From NCBI GenBank assembly GCA_037833965.1, contig AP031353.1, positions 15,688,501 through 15,752,500 on the forward strand: 64,000 nt of DNA. Direction: 5' to 3'. Below, piece by piece: positions 50,764 through 61,998 of this stretch. The stretch comes from Marchantia polymorpha subsp. ruderalis (Eukaryota; Streptophyta; Marchantiopsida; Marchantiales; Marchantiaceae). Numbering within the stretch: position 1 is the first letter of the stretch; each line of letters opens with the position of its first letter. The notes under the pieces are model-generated. The model did no database searches, had not been told where the DNA came from, and saw nothing but the letters and a program-made list of their open reading frames with translations. The translations under genes and the position numbers were made by a program.

Positions 50764-53700
50764 ATGAAGATGGGGTTGAAAGGCAAGAAACATACGCAAG
50801 CTGGTGGGACTCGAAGCTACTCTTCGGGGTTTTCCATGTGGAGCAAACTTCAGCCGAAGAGGACCAAAAGCAGAGACTACTACAACTACTCGGACGAAGA
50901 GTCTACTTCTTACAGTGGCGAGCTCAGCCATTCGCAGTTTAATGGCCCGTTCTCGATGCACGAAGTAGCGAAAGGAGAAACTCAGAAAATCCAAAACAGA
51001 TGGCTTTTTGGCAACGTCCTGGACCCTCAAAGCAAAAGCATTAAGAGAATTAACCGCATATTTCTTCTGACCAGTTCCTTAGGTATGTTTATAGATCCAT
51101 TATTCCTTTATACAATTACAATCAACAGCAAATTGGCATGCCTTCACGTCGATCAAGGCTTCGCGACTGCAGTCACCGTGCTTCGTTCTCTAGTGGACGC
51201 TATGTACTTATGGCACATATGGTTACAATTGAAGCTGGCGTACGTGTCGAAACAGTCACTTGTACTCGGTGGAGGCGAGCTCGTATGGGACGCTCGTGAT
51301 ATTGCGATGCATTATCTCTTTGCATTCGAAGGCTTCATATTTGATCTGTTCGTGATTCTCCCCATACCTCAGGTACACACATCTTCTCTCTGCCTGTGCT
51401 CGTCCTGCTTGGCTTTGATGTTCTGTGGGATGATCTTTTTCACTTGAGGAGGAATGTGAGTAACGAAAATACTGCTCGAGTTCAAGCCAGCAAACAAAAC
51501 ATGTCACTCGTATTGTGAGCTAGTTTGTCGACCAAATTTCTTTGGTTATGCGTAATGGATGATTGTGATTAGCAATCCTCAGCAATCCTCTTGAACTTTG
51601 TCTGTCTGTGTGATTGACAGGTCATGATATGGATAATTGTACCAAGCATTATCAGCAAACAAGGAGCGATTACATCAATCATGCCGTACATGTTAGCCGG
51701 ATTTCTGTTCCAGTACATACCAAAGGTCTTGCACCTATTCTTGGTCGTTCAGCGCATGCAGCGTGTCACAGGTTATGTGTTTGGCACCGCGTGGTGGGGA
51801 TTTGCCCTCAACCTGTTCTGCTATATTGTTGCTGCCCATGTGAGTGAAATCGCTCCCTATCTCGTTCAAGCAGGTTCTGACTGATTGTTTTAACTGCCGG
51901 AGTGGCTGAAGTCGATTGTAACTGAAAGTGCCGCAATTTGATCGACGCGTGTAATGCTGTAGCCGAGCTTGTAATCCCAAGCATTTGCAGTCGTTATGCT
52001 AAGGCGAAAAGTGTTTGTCTTACAAAGGTGGTTCGTTGACTAGCGCTGCTGATTGAAAATGTGTCGACAGGTTGCCGGTTCTTGCTGGTATACTCTGGGA
52101 TTGGAAAGAATGGAGCAATGCCTGGAAAAACAATGTGCTCTCACGCCCAGCTGTAGCATCGATTATGTGGGTTGTCCGAAGCCGGTTTCTTTCCTGGGAA
52201 AGCAACCGTATACCAATTCAGCATTTCTTGCATGGGGAGCAAGTTCAAATGTTGTGGACATTTGCTTCAGTCAAGATGGATCCATGGTATGGGGTATATA
52301 CAATTGGGTGGTACCGCTGGTGACAGATACAAACGGTTTCCAAAAGATCATTCTTCCTCTGTTTTGGGGTATCATGACTTTGAGGTGAATGTTCACACTG
52401 TACTCCGTGGCGCAGAATTCTTCAAGTTCAATTTCTGAATCTGCAAACCCAAGCTGCTCGATTGGACTCTCCTTCAATCCACCGACAATTGTCTGACCCT
52501 TGAATGTGTGTGCGAACTTTTGCAGTTCATTCGGGAACGCACTTACTCCCAGCAATCACCTCGTCGAAGCAATATTCTGCGTTTTAGTCGTCACATGTGG
52601 ACTTTTGTTATTCACCATGCTCATCGGAAACATTCAGGTCAGTATCCGGCGATCATGTGGTCTTAGTGATTATGAAAGCTGCTTACGAGCAATAGAAGCG
52701 GCTCTGATGAGATCTGAATCCTTGGCACGGGTGTCTGTCGCCTGCGCTGACATGTGATCCATTGATGCAGGTATTTTTACATTCGTACACATCGAGGAAG
52801 GAAGCGATGCAGTTACAAATGAGAGATTTGGAATGGTGGATGAGACGGCGCCAGCTGCCTACCCGAGTCAGGCAACGCGTCAGGCAATTCGAACGACAAA
52901 AGTGGGCTGCTACTCGCGGTGTGGACGAGGCAGCTATGGTCTCGGAGCTCCCTGAAGTGCTGCGACGAGACATTAAGCGTCACCTTTGTGTAGATCTAGT
53001 TCGCCAGGTACAATCCTCCCTTTCTTTACAGCAGACTTTCAATCTAACCATCGGAAAAGTCAAGATCAGCAAACTTCGCACGTAAATAACATCGTAGACA
53101 ACCTCCGGAAAGTTGCTGATTTCGCATTTTCAGCGAATCTACCCGAGCAGAATTACTGTCACGTGTACATGTGTTTAATCGGGGCCGTCACGGAAACGAA
53201 ATCTACTTTGAATCAAACTTGAGTTGATATCTGCCTTGAATCAGTCACTTTTAAGACAACCCTGCAAGTGCTTGTGTTTATCACGCAAAAATTTCTACTT
53301 TCTTCCGCTGCATGACACTGAACATTGGCATGTACTTTTGGGTGGGGCATGGCAGGTGCCGCTCTTCGATCAAATGGATGATCTCGTAGTGAACCAAATT
53401 TGCGAACGTTTGAAGCCCATGCTCTTTGTCAAGAGAGAAACAGTAAGTCCTTTGCCCACTTACGCGAAAGTTGAATGTGTTTAAAGTTTACATGGAGAGT
53501 CTTCACTTCGATTCTGTCAATGATTACCATAGCTGCCGCTTGGACAGCATAAAGTCAGTGACAGGACAACAGGGCTCGTTGCGAAGTGATTATGCTTCGT
53601 GAGCTCGTTCGAAGGAAGGAAAATTCCGCAATGAACCGGTGAATCGGCTGTTTCGCAGGTGGTGAATGCCGGTGACCCTGTGTTACGGATGATGTTCGTG

Positions 53701-54207
53701 GTACGAGGATTCATCCAAAGTGAATATCGTATGAAGAATGGGAATACAAGCTGCTGCGTACTGGGGCCCGGCACTTTCTGTGGTGACGAACTGCTGTCGT
53801 GGTGTTTCAAGAAGCCGCCGGTCCAAAGGTTCCCACCGTCGACATGCACTTTGAGAACCCTGAGCAACTGCGAGGTATTCGGATTCGAAGCTGATGATCT
53901 GAGATACATCACCGAGCACTTCCGCTACAAATTCGCGAACGAGAAGTTGAAGAACACGGCTCGATATTATTCGTCGAATTGGAGAACGTGGGCCGCTGTC
54001 ACAGTCCAGCTCGCTTGGAGGAGATTCAAGAAACAGCGGGACGAGAGGAAGGAGAGGGAGAAGTCAGGCCTCCTCTACACGGGACTCAATAACCCGGCCC
54101 CGGAAGAAGTGACCCAGAGAACGTCTTTGGGCATGACCGAGAAGGATCGCCTTCGATTGTACACAGCCATGATCACTTCACCGAAACCCCAAGATCATTT
54201 GGAGTGA
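50764..54207 (+). CDS. Plant cyclic nucleotide-gated ion channel (CNGC)
   Basis: A plasma-membrane-type cation channel subunit of 708 aa. Seven exons: 50764-51372, 51621-51839, 52071-52384, 52526-52637, 52771-53007, 53356-53442 and 53659-54207. All introns are GT-AG and the phases join cleanly. The N-terminal 95 residues are polar and probably cytosolic. S1 lies near 100-119 and S2 near 134-158, and LPIPQ ends exon 1. The S4 region is FLFQYIPKVLHLFLVVQRMQ, and S5 with its extension runs GTAWWGFALNLFCYIVAAH and SCWYTLGLER. A pore segment follows (WGIMTLSSFGNALTPS, about 373-388). S6 ends in LIGNIQ, with the C-linker RRRQLPTRVRQRVRQFERQK. The cyclic nucleotide-binding domain (about 500-620) holds the phosphate cassette GPGTFCGDELLSW. 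An IQ-like calmodulin site, VQLAWRRFKKQR, is near 642. The length is typical of the family. The pore wording recalls CNGC19/20 (group IVa), but this assignment is tentative. Confidence 0.95.
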
Positions 54208-54609
54208 CCCCAATCCAGCCACCATCGAAAACCATCAGTGGAGAATTGTGGGTGACGGCCATCGTTCACTCCAAATGTACAAAGCACCTCCAAGTGGGTA
54301 GTTGCTACTATGTATGCATCCCAATTTTGTTAATGCCTTAGTTTAGGTAGAGTGATAGTGTTTTGACGAAGACAGTGACGAAGAGGCAAGTGTCCTCTCG
54401 CATCCAAGGCAGTGGATGATCTACTGCATTGTATACTACAAAAACATTGTACTGCCTGGTATATAACATAGACTTAATTAGTACAACTTAAGTGCAGTAG
54501 ATTCTGTGGATTTTGTGTCATATTCTGAACTCGTTCGCTGCGTAATTCGAGCGACGCAACCTCGCTCTGCTTCATTTATATTAAACATTTTCGACTTGAA
54601 ACGTTCATA

Positions 54610-54615
54610 AATAAA
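54610..54615 (+). terminator. Possible polyadenylation signal of the CNGC gene
   Basis: AATAAA lies about 400 bases after the CNGC stop codon, in a suitable AT-rich setting. Plant polyadenylation signals are loose, so this is only a candidate. Confidence 0.35.
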
Positions 54616-55548
54616 ATCTCGCCTGATGTCCAAACCAGCACTTCAGGGGTTTTGTGTTTGTACTCTCGTGACCGTCCACTTTGCACATTTACACATATCT
54701 GTGCGGTTCATGGGCATTACATTGTCATTACTTTTACAACACTGTTCTTTCAAGCCCATTGGCTCCTACAGAAGTCTTTATGATTTCACACGTCTCTGGC
54801 TGTCTGTCATTAGCAGGGAGGAAAGAATATATTCCCTGATACCCGCGACTTCTGGAAGTACTCTGTTTCTTCAGTAGTTGTGATGGTCGTTCTCAATATC
54901 TACCTAAGGTAACATTGCGCCCCAAAAAAAATTAAGAACTTACCACATTCTGTGAGAGGTTTTTTTCATGCACATAACTACTGTATTAATCTGCAAAGCT
55001 GTTGCAGAAGCTACGAGAAGTATTTTTTTCCGTATGTTTATCCTGTGCACACAATTATGGAATCTTAATCTTTTGGTTCAATATCCATTATAAAAAAGGT
55101 TAACATGCCTGCTGTTATTCGCAGCCAATGACTATTTCACTTAACATTTAATACCATACCTTCTGTTGTCTGCTACTTGTTAAGATTTTACCCCACCGTA
55201 ATCATGATCGAGAGCTTCAAGTCTTGGTCCTCGGTGCCTTCCAGATCATCCGCACAATGATGCGCAGACAAGGAGAATTTTAATACCTACAGAGTAGCAA
55301 TCGTGTTATAACCAGTATATTTTTTTGGAAGAATATTAAATCGCAAGACCAATTTTGTAAGATAATTAAAAAATTGATATCTTCATAAACATATTTATTT
55401 ATTGAAATATGCATCTCTGTCTTAATATATGATGAATAATTCACACTAATGTCTTGTAACCTTTAGCTTCAAAGAAGTAAGAACTACTACTCCTTTGTGG
55501 ATAACTATGGAATGTTAAAACGAGTGGCGTACATCGTCAGGTTCTCGG
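54616..55548. other. Spacer between the CNGC gene and the LINE
   Basis: Moderately AT-rich DNA. The 83-codon plus ORF at 54626-54877 has no recognisable motif. No RNA gene or repeat is evident. Confidence 0.5.
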
Positions 55549-55580
55549 CAGCAGGAACTTTCGTTTCAAAGTTCCTGCTG
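55549..55580. repeat. Perfect 13-bp hairpin abutting the LINE 3' end
   Basis: CAGCAGGAACTTT (55549-55561), a 6-nt loop, and AAAGTTCCTGCTG (55568-55580) form a perfect inverted repeat. It ends a few bases from the LINE tail. It is outside the repeat tail, so it is either the insertion site or an added terminal structure. Confidence 0.85.
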
Positions 55581-55694
55581 TATGTAAATGGTAAATGGTA
55601 AATCAATCAAGCCCGTGGGACCCAAAGGGTCAAAAGGCTAAATAACACAATACAAAGAACCAACTCCAAACAAGGAGAGAACCAAAAGAACCCC

Positions 55695-58600
55695 CTAGCT
55701 AGTGTCCAAAGCACTAGAACGGTAACTAATAACATCCCTAATGTAACAACCTAAATCATAAGGTTCAAGCTGAAGCAAAGAATAAAAATTCTCAACAACA
55801 ACTTTATGAGCCACTCTAATCTCTACATACCTAGTACAAGTAAGAAATACATGCTCTTCATCCTCAACTTTTCTTCCATCACATAGCCTACAAATACGTT
55901 CACTTCTATCAATGTTCAACCAACGCACTTCTTCAATCCCAAGACTATGAGATCATGTTCTATGTCTAGCAATAATATGACGTAAAGAAGTAGATATCTC
56001 TGCAAGTAAGTATCCTTGCTCACAATAAACAAGCATAGGATTCACATGAAGTTGATAAAACTGCATCTTGGTGCCTCGTCTGCTCCACATAATGCTGAGA
56101 AATTCCTCCTTAATACGCTCGCGTAAGGCAATAGGTTGCAAATTCCAATCGAGTTTCGTCACATTCCACCTCAAAGACCAAGTCACCACATCTGCAAACC
56201 AACCCTTGGGACGTGTGGCACGCAAAGCTTCAAGAGGAAGTCGAGAAGCATCAAGAGATCTCACTCTTTTGACGTAAGTGATAGTCAAAAAGAGAGCTTC
56301 AGCCTCAAGAGCTAGACAACCTGTTTCCGCAAGAAGAATTGCATAAGAAGTTTGGGTCCTCACACCCAATTCTTCTTGTAAGAAGATCTTTTGCACCCTC
56401 TCCAAACGCTGCCAACCTATCTTCTTACATCCAGGACCCCACACTTGTGTTCCATATAAGATAACGGGAAACACTAAGCTCCTGAATAAGAATTTCCTAA
56501 GACTCCAAGACACTAGATGAGCTCCTCTACATCTATTTAGCAATGAATATAGAGCTTTGAAACCAGCTTCTACCCTCTTTTGCACACAAAGTGCCCAACT
56601 ATAATCAGATGAGAAATCAATGCCCAAATATTTGTAACTTTTCACTTGTTTCAACTCTAATACTTTGTAACAGAAAGAGAGCTTGGATCTAGTGTCCACA
56701 AGAATGACTTTGGACTTCTCCAAATTGACTTCCATCTGATTTTGAGTACAAAAGCTAGCCAAAGTGTCAAGGTGTTTCTGTAAACTAGTGGCATCACGTG
56801 CTAGTATTATGACATCATCTGCATACAAAAGAGCTTTGATGACAAAGCCTCCAAGTTTAACACCTTCGCTATCACAATCCTCCAACCACCTTTCTATATC
56901 ATCTATGAAAACTCCAAAGAGAGTGGGAGAGAGAGTACAACCTTGAATGACTTCAATGCTGTTGATAATCTCTTCGGTTTGAGAAGTGTTGATCTTGGCC
57001 CGAACTGAGTGGTATAATGCAGCCACCTCTGCTAAGAGATATGATGATACTCCAATGGTTTGCAATCTTTGCCATAAAAGCTCACGAGGTACTATGTCAA
57101 AAGCTTTCTTGAAATCAATGAAGGCACAAAACAAAGCTTTTCCATTACCCTTGGATTTCTCCCATAGAACACGTACAACCAAGATATGGTCTATAGTGTT
57201 GAATGTAGGACAAAAACTAGCTTGGAACCGCGCTCTCTTCTGACAAGATTCAGCCCATGTGCTCAACTTTGAATCCACCAATTTGCCAAATAACTTGGCA
57301 AAAATACTACCCACCATGATAGTGCGATAGTTTGTCACCAAGGCCTTGCTCCCAGATTTGTGAATAGGAACAATCTTCCGTAGAGACCAAGATGAAGGAA
57401 AGCCATGAATAGCAGCATCCTCTAACACTTTCGTGAATATAGGCCCAATAGCATCTCCTCCCCACTTGAGAAGTTCAATGGAAAGCCCATCCAAATCCTC
57501 ACATTTACCATTTGCCAATTGTCTGAGTTGAGTCATCACTTCAATTTCTGAAAATAAGCCTGGATTTCCTTCACAATGTGGCATAGATGCAACATTGGGA
57601 AAAAAATAAAGCTTTTCAGCAAAAGAAATCAAAGACTTGGGATCAAGAGTAGGTTTAGAAGATCGTACTGCCAACCGCCTCCAAAAGGATTTGGGATTCT
57701 CCAAGAGCTCCTTTGTCAAGCTTTCTTGCTTCTGCCTCAAAAATGCTCGTTTCTTGGACTTCACCAAGTCTTTGTAAAGTCTTGTCATAATCAACCGATT
57801 GTGAAGATCCAAGGATTTATCAAGTGATCTTGCTCTCGCTTGCTTGCAATCAAAGTCAAACCATCCATTGCAAGGAAGACCTCTAGCTCTCCTGGTCTTA
57901 TGTCTCAAAAAGAACTTAGAAGCAGAGTTTTGGAGCAACTCTGTTAGTTGCAAACTAGATGTATGGGGATCAAGGCTCCAAGTAGTACAAGTCAAGAGGT
58001 CTTGGAAATGTTCACTATAAAGTTGCTTCTTACTAGCATCTAAACAAAACTTGGGGAAGTAGAAACATAGTGACATGTAGGGAGAGGGATTGACGTTGAC
58101 AACAAAAGAGTAAATAAAAGAGGTGTATGATTTGATTCTGGTTGAGGCTCTAGAATATCAAACGCTGAGATAAATGAACTATTAGTGGCAGAGTACAAAA
58201 GATAATCTATAGTGCTAACACCAGTAGAGAAAAAACATGTATTGGAGTGAGAGTTGGGAAAGAAAGAAACACCATTGAGAACTTTCAGATTACAAGTGGC
58301 TCCAAAAGTCAAGAAATGCTCAGTCAAATCATTTGTACAAGGATCACAAGAGACTCTAGACCACAAACTATCTCTACTTTCTTCAAAAGAGTGAGAAGAC
58401 AAGGAACTATCAAATTGTGTAAATTGAGCGGAACGTATGCGGGCATTGAAGTCACCAACAAGAAAAACTTCACCTTTGTCTTGATATTTGAGAACATCTC
58501 TTATGAGCCGATGGAATGGTTGACTTCGATTGCAAGTGCTTGTGGAGTAGATCTGCATGGATAATGGTGCAAAGTAACAAACTGCCAAATAACTGCAAGA

Positions 58601-58894
58601 TCCTCCAATCAATCCGAGACGAAGCCAATGATATTGTTTCCCAATATCTTGGCTTTCCAAATGTATCATAGGAAGAAGTTCAGATCTGATGAAAGTAGCA
58701 ATGCCTCCAAAGCCTCTTCCTGCTCGTCGATTTCTATGATTCCAAGTAGATCCCACTAGAGTAAACCCTTGTATCTCTCCAATAACATTACTTTCATGCT
58801 CCCAAGTCTCAACAATGTTGAGGATGTCCGCCATCTTCCAAATCGGATGTGCACTCACAACCTTAGTTGTAGATAGGACTCTTATGTTCCACAT
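55695..58894 (-). pseudogene. LINE ORF2: endonuclease and reverse transcriptase, disabled
   Basis: The endonuclease part (58894 down to about 58045) shows ETWEHE, GDFNAR and STIDYLLYS, in the order of AP-like endonucleases. The usual SDH near its end reads SNH, which would remove a catalytic Asp. The reverse transcriptase part (about 58076-55956) has FIDFKKAFD, IQGCTLSPTLFGVFIDDIE and the catalytic LLYADDVI (YADD codons at 56814-56825). A frameshift lies between the two parts near 58045-58076. A TGA at 55953-55955 interrupts the frame 87 codons before the final stop, and a CGA (Arg) codon there would fit the context. The tail reads RICRLCDGRKVEDEEHVFLT, the CCHC-like knuckle typical of L1-type elements. 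The first ATG of the frame is at 58894. No RNase H domain was seen. Confidence 0.92.
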
Positions 58895-58918
58895 CAACAC
58901 ACTCAATCTCTTGGATTG

Positions 58919-59635
58919 CTAGGTTGATGATTGTCTCCTCCTCTTGGTGATAATAGCTTGACTATCACGTAGATAAGCTACAAAACCTGCATCTTGAGCT
59001 TCTTTGACTTTTGCAAGCTACTTCCTCCTTGCTTCAACTTGAAGAGGTGTAAGATCTGGATCTAACCAAATTCTCCGTCCCTAGAGAATGGCCTTGTTAG
59101 CTAAAGTCATATCACGTTGAGCTTGATCCACAAACTTAACAATAATGGCACGAGGTTGTGCGCCTTTGTTGCCAATACTGGAAGCATGAGCCAAATCCGA
59201 ATTAGTAACATCAAGTGTTTCAGTCAAGAACTTGGTGACCACACTCTTCACCTCTTCCTTCTCAGATTCAGGTAGACCCGAAATCCTCACATTCTTCATA
59301 CGAGCAAATTGATTAGCCTTTTCAATCTCTTGCTCTTGATAGAAAGAGATATGAGCAGACTTGGAAGCTTCAGCATAGGACTTCATTTTCACCTCAAGAG
59401 TTTCAACCACTTCATGCAAAGCAGGAGTAGTAACAGTAGAAGCTTGAGAACCAACCTTGTCTTGAATGCCCTCAGCAGATCAAGAGATTTTGGAGCATGA
59501 TCTTCTCAAAACTTTTGTGAGAAATCTTCAACTCCCGGATTTCATTCTTTGTGCCTTGAATTCTTGGCGTAGCACTTTCAATTCTTCCAAAACCGTTTGC
59601 ATAAGATTGAGAAGTTTGTTTTCGGAATCCATCAT
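58919..59635 (-). pseudogene. LINE ORF1: coiled-coil and RRM-type RNA-binding protein, disabled
   Basis: The frame opens with ATGATG (59635-59630) and an amphipathic start (NKLLNLMQTVLEELKVLRQE) that looks like a coiled coil. It shifts at about 59540 and returns to the original frame by about 59460. It then reads KNVRISGLPESEKEE, FLTETLDV and RAIIVKFVDQAQRD, the RRM-like core of L1 ORF1p. The C-terminal part, IWLDPDLTPLQVEARR and VAYLRDSQAIITKRRR, follows the family pattern but holds two TAG stops. The frame ends at TAG 58921-58919. Downstream, ORF2 continues in the same frame, so only that TAG separates the two proteins. The role would be RNA binding and chaperoning of the element's RNA. Confidence 0.82.
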
Positions 59636-59660
59636 GAACCCAACTTTGCAAGATGTTACA

Positions 59661-60098
59661 CAAACTCAAAGTTTTGAAATGAAAACTTCTTGAAAGCAGC
59701 TCCGTTGAGGCTGAAAATTTGCAGGTATGTGCGCCCGGCCGTCGTGAACAAGCCCACTAAATCTCAGCTCCTGTTGACACTCCAACAAGAAGATATGACC
59801 CCCGCAAGATTCATGCTCAAACCCCTAAACTCAAAGTCTCGAAATGAAAACTTCTTGAAAGCAGCTCCGTTGAGGCTGAAAATTTGCAGGTATGTGAGCC
59901 CGGCCGTTGTAAACAAGCCTACCAAATCTCAGCTCCTGTTGACACTCCAGCAAGAAGATATGGCCCCCGCAAGATTCATGTTCAAACCCGTAAACTCAAA
60001 GTTTCGAAATGACAACTTCTTGACAAGAGCTCCGTTGAGGCTGAAAATTTGCAAGTATGGGCGTCCGGCCGTCGTGAACAAGCCCACCAAATCTCTCT
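59661..60098 (-). repeat. 165-bp tandem monomers at the LINE 5' end
   Basis: Units start at 59681, 59846 and 60011, exactly 165 bp apart, with a partial unit before the first (59661-59680) and a truncated last one. Copies differ at only a few positions. The array sits directly upstream of ORF1 on the minus strand, where tandem 5' UTR monomers act as promoters in mouse L1. Because 165 is divisible by three, the plus strand is open through all units (59690-60100). That ORF is a by-product and I do not call it a gene. Confidence 0.88.
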
Positions 60099-61821
60099 AG
60101 GTATTTACAATGTCAATTCTATGCAGGTATTTACAAAATTATGCTGTAGAAATTTCTTAACAAAATTATCTCAAGTTATTCAAGTTCATCATTTTGACCA
60201 TGTTTGTGTGTATTGTATTATTTATTTGATAGGCACAATAATTAGACCTATACTAAAATTATTATAGATCTCGTAAAAAATATTATATTTTCAGTTTTTT
60301 ATATTTCTACTTATTTTATAATTTTCAAAACTTATGCAAATAAATCGAAATTTTAACTTGACATAAGAATCAAATTTTATGAATAAATCAGATTATTCAA
60401 AAACCTCACCAAGCTCCTTTATTACACTTTTCAAAATTTTACAAACAATTTCTGTTTGCAATTTTTTATCTGTATGAACCTCATATTATCAATTCACACC
60501 CAAACAAAAATAATCAAGTCAAACTTTAGCCAAGCATTGTGCTAATGTCTAAGTTTTTGGACAATAAAATCAAATGGTTTGATTTCTTCACGATGAACTT
60601 GCCTTACGCCAAAAAAAAAATCTAAGTCTTAACTTCACTCCTAGATTTTTATCACTTAATTTTTTCATCTTGACATTTTTTTCCTATAACATCTCGTGAG
60701 TTGTTGATAAAATTATGCAATCCTTTACATTAGAATTTTTGGATCAATCTCTCCAATAACTACTTTCAAATATCACACAAATCGTTTTTCAAATATTTTA
60801 TTTTTATAACTATGTCAATTTTTTTCCCTTTCGCTTGTTTCTGTCTTTTTGCCATTTGTTATCACCATCACTAAAAATTGTCTAATCAGCTAACCAAAGC
60901 AAGATGTTTTGTATTTTCATTTTGATAGTAAATTTTTTTTTAAAGTTCATTATTTTTCAAATGAAAAAATAACAGGTGATGAAATCTATGTAAATTATGA
61001 CAATATAAATTTACATTTTAGATACAATCATCTTGTTCTGGAGCCATATACCATGTTAGTGGTATGTTGACTAAGATCTTTTGTGATCATTTGACCACAA
61101 TTTTCATGTTAAAAAGTATGTGATTGAGAGATTGTTTGTTTTGCAGGTTTTAATCTGTTATGCTTAAAATTGAATAGTTCAATGTGTTTGATATTTAATT
61201 AAGATGATTAGAATAATCAGAACCATCAGAATAATTAAAATGATTTGTTCATCAAAATTTATCTTTTAAATATTCGACATCTGTAATGTAAAAATTCTTT
61301 ATTAAATAACAAGAAACATGTGTACCAACTTTATCAATACAATATTATGTATATTTGTAGTCCATTATTGATTGAATATGAATTCATGTAACTATTCACT
61401 CTCTTAACAAGTGTGAAGATTTTATTCAATTTATGCTATCATCGTTCCAAATCTACTTTCAACTACATGACTTTACAAGCTATATTTGAATTTAGAATTC
61501 TGACTTGTTAATAAAATCCATGTCTTTTTCTTAAATTTGCATGTTTATTTACATACTCTCATAATATCATTAATGTGAAGCAAAAAAATTTAAATCACAA
61601 TTTGTCTTATAGTCTGACAAAGTCAAATCTTAGTATCTTGCTAAAATTAGCGCATATCTTGCTAGAATTATAGTTCATGTTTTTTCCCATATCCATACAG
61701 AATAATTATTATTCATGGAGATAGCTATGTATACATATTCAATGAGGATCATGCTTCTACAAATATTGAGTGTTTTTCTACTTCAAAACTTCATTTGGAG
61801 ATTATGTACTACTTTGTGCAT
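60099..61821. other. AT-rich spacer, no gene seen
   Basis: Stop-rich, AT-rich DNA. AGGTATTTACAA occurs twice (about 60101 and 60126) immediately next to the LINE 5' boundary. No coding or RNA feature is supported. Confidence 0.55.
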
Positions 61822-61840
61822 GACCTGCAGCCTGCAGGTC
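61822..61840. repeat. 19-bp perfect palindrome with PstI-type core
   Basis: GACCTGCAGCCTGCAGGTC reads the same on both strands around a central base. A related TCTGCAGGCT follows at about 61847-61856. No function is apparent. Confidence 0.85.
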
Positions 61841-61885
61841 AAGCAGTCTGCAGGCTTGTTTATTTTTTCATCTGCGTTTCTTTGC

Positions 61886-61998
61886 CTCATCTAGCCACAT
61901 ATTTCTTGACCAATAATATGTAGTGAAGTGTGGTTTAGATGCTGGAGATCACACATCACACTACATTTCATCGGTCAAACGATATGTGGCAAGATGAG
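61886..61998. repeat. Imperfect foldback of 113 nt, MIRNA-like or MITE-like
   Basis: The arms 61886-61902 and 61982-61998 pair over 16 of 17 positions (CTCATCT, one mismatch, GCCACATAT). Pairing continues inward through TTGACC and ATGTAGTG, with bulges, leaving a loop of about 20 nt around TAGATGCTGGAGA. Each arm is about 48 nt long. This size and partial pairing suit a plant microRNA precursor or a small MITE. I do not recognise a known microRNA in it. Confidence 0.6.

Larger units (their letters stand above)
55584..60098 (-). mobile_element. L1-like LINE retrotransposon, nearly full length
   Basis: The order on the minus strand is: a 5' array of 165-bp monomers, an ORF1p-like gene, an AP-type endonuclease, a reverse transcriptase, a C-terminal Cys/His knuckle, a short 3' UTR and a TTTACCA repeat tail. 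Only a handful of lesions separate it from an intact element: two compensating shifts and two or three stops in ORF1, one frameshift between endonuclease and reverse transcriptase, and one stop near the C-terminus. The 3' UTR holds a small GACCC/GGGTC stem (55619-55631). The tail repeats TTTACCA about two and a half times (55584-55602). No target-site duplication was convincing. The high intactness suggests a fairly young insertion. Confidence 0.9.

Noticed and set aside
59690-60100. 136-aa plus-strand ORF with internal repeats
   Set aside because: It is the antisense of the LINE 165-bp monomers. It is open only because the unit is divisible by three.
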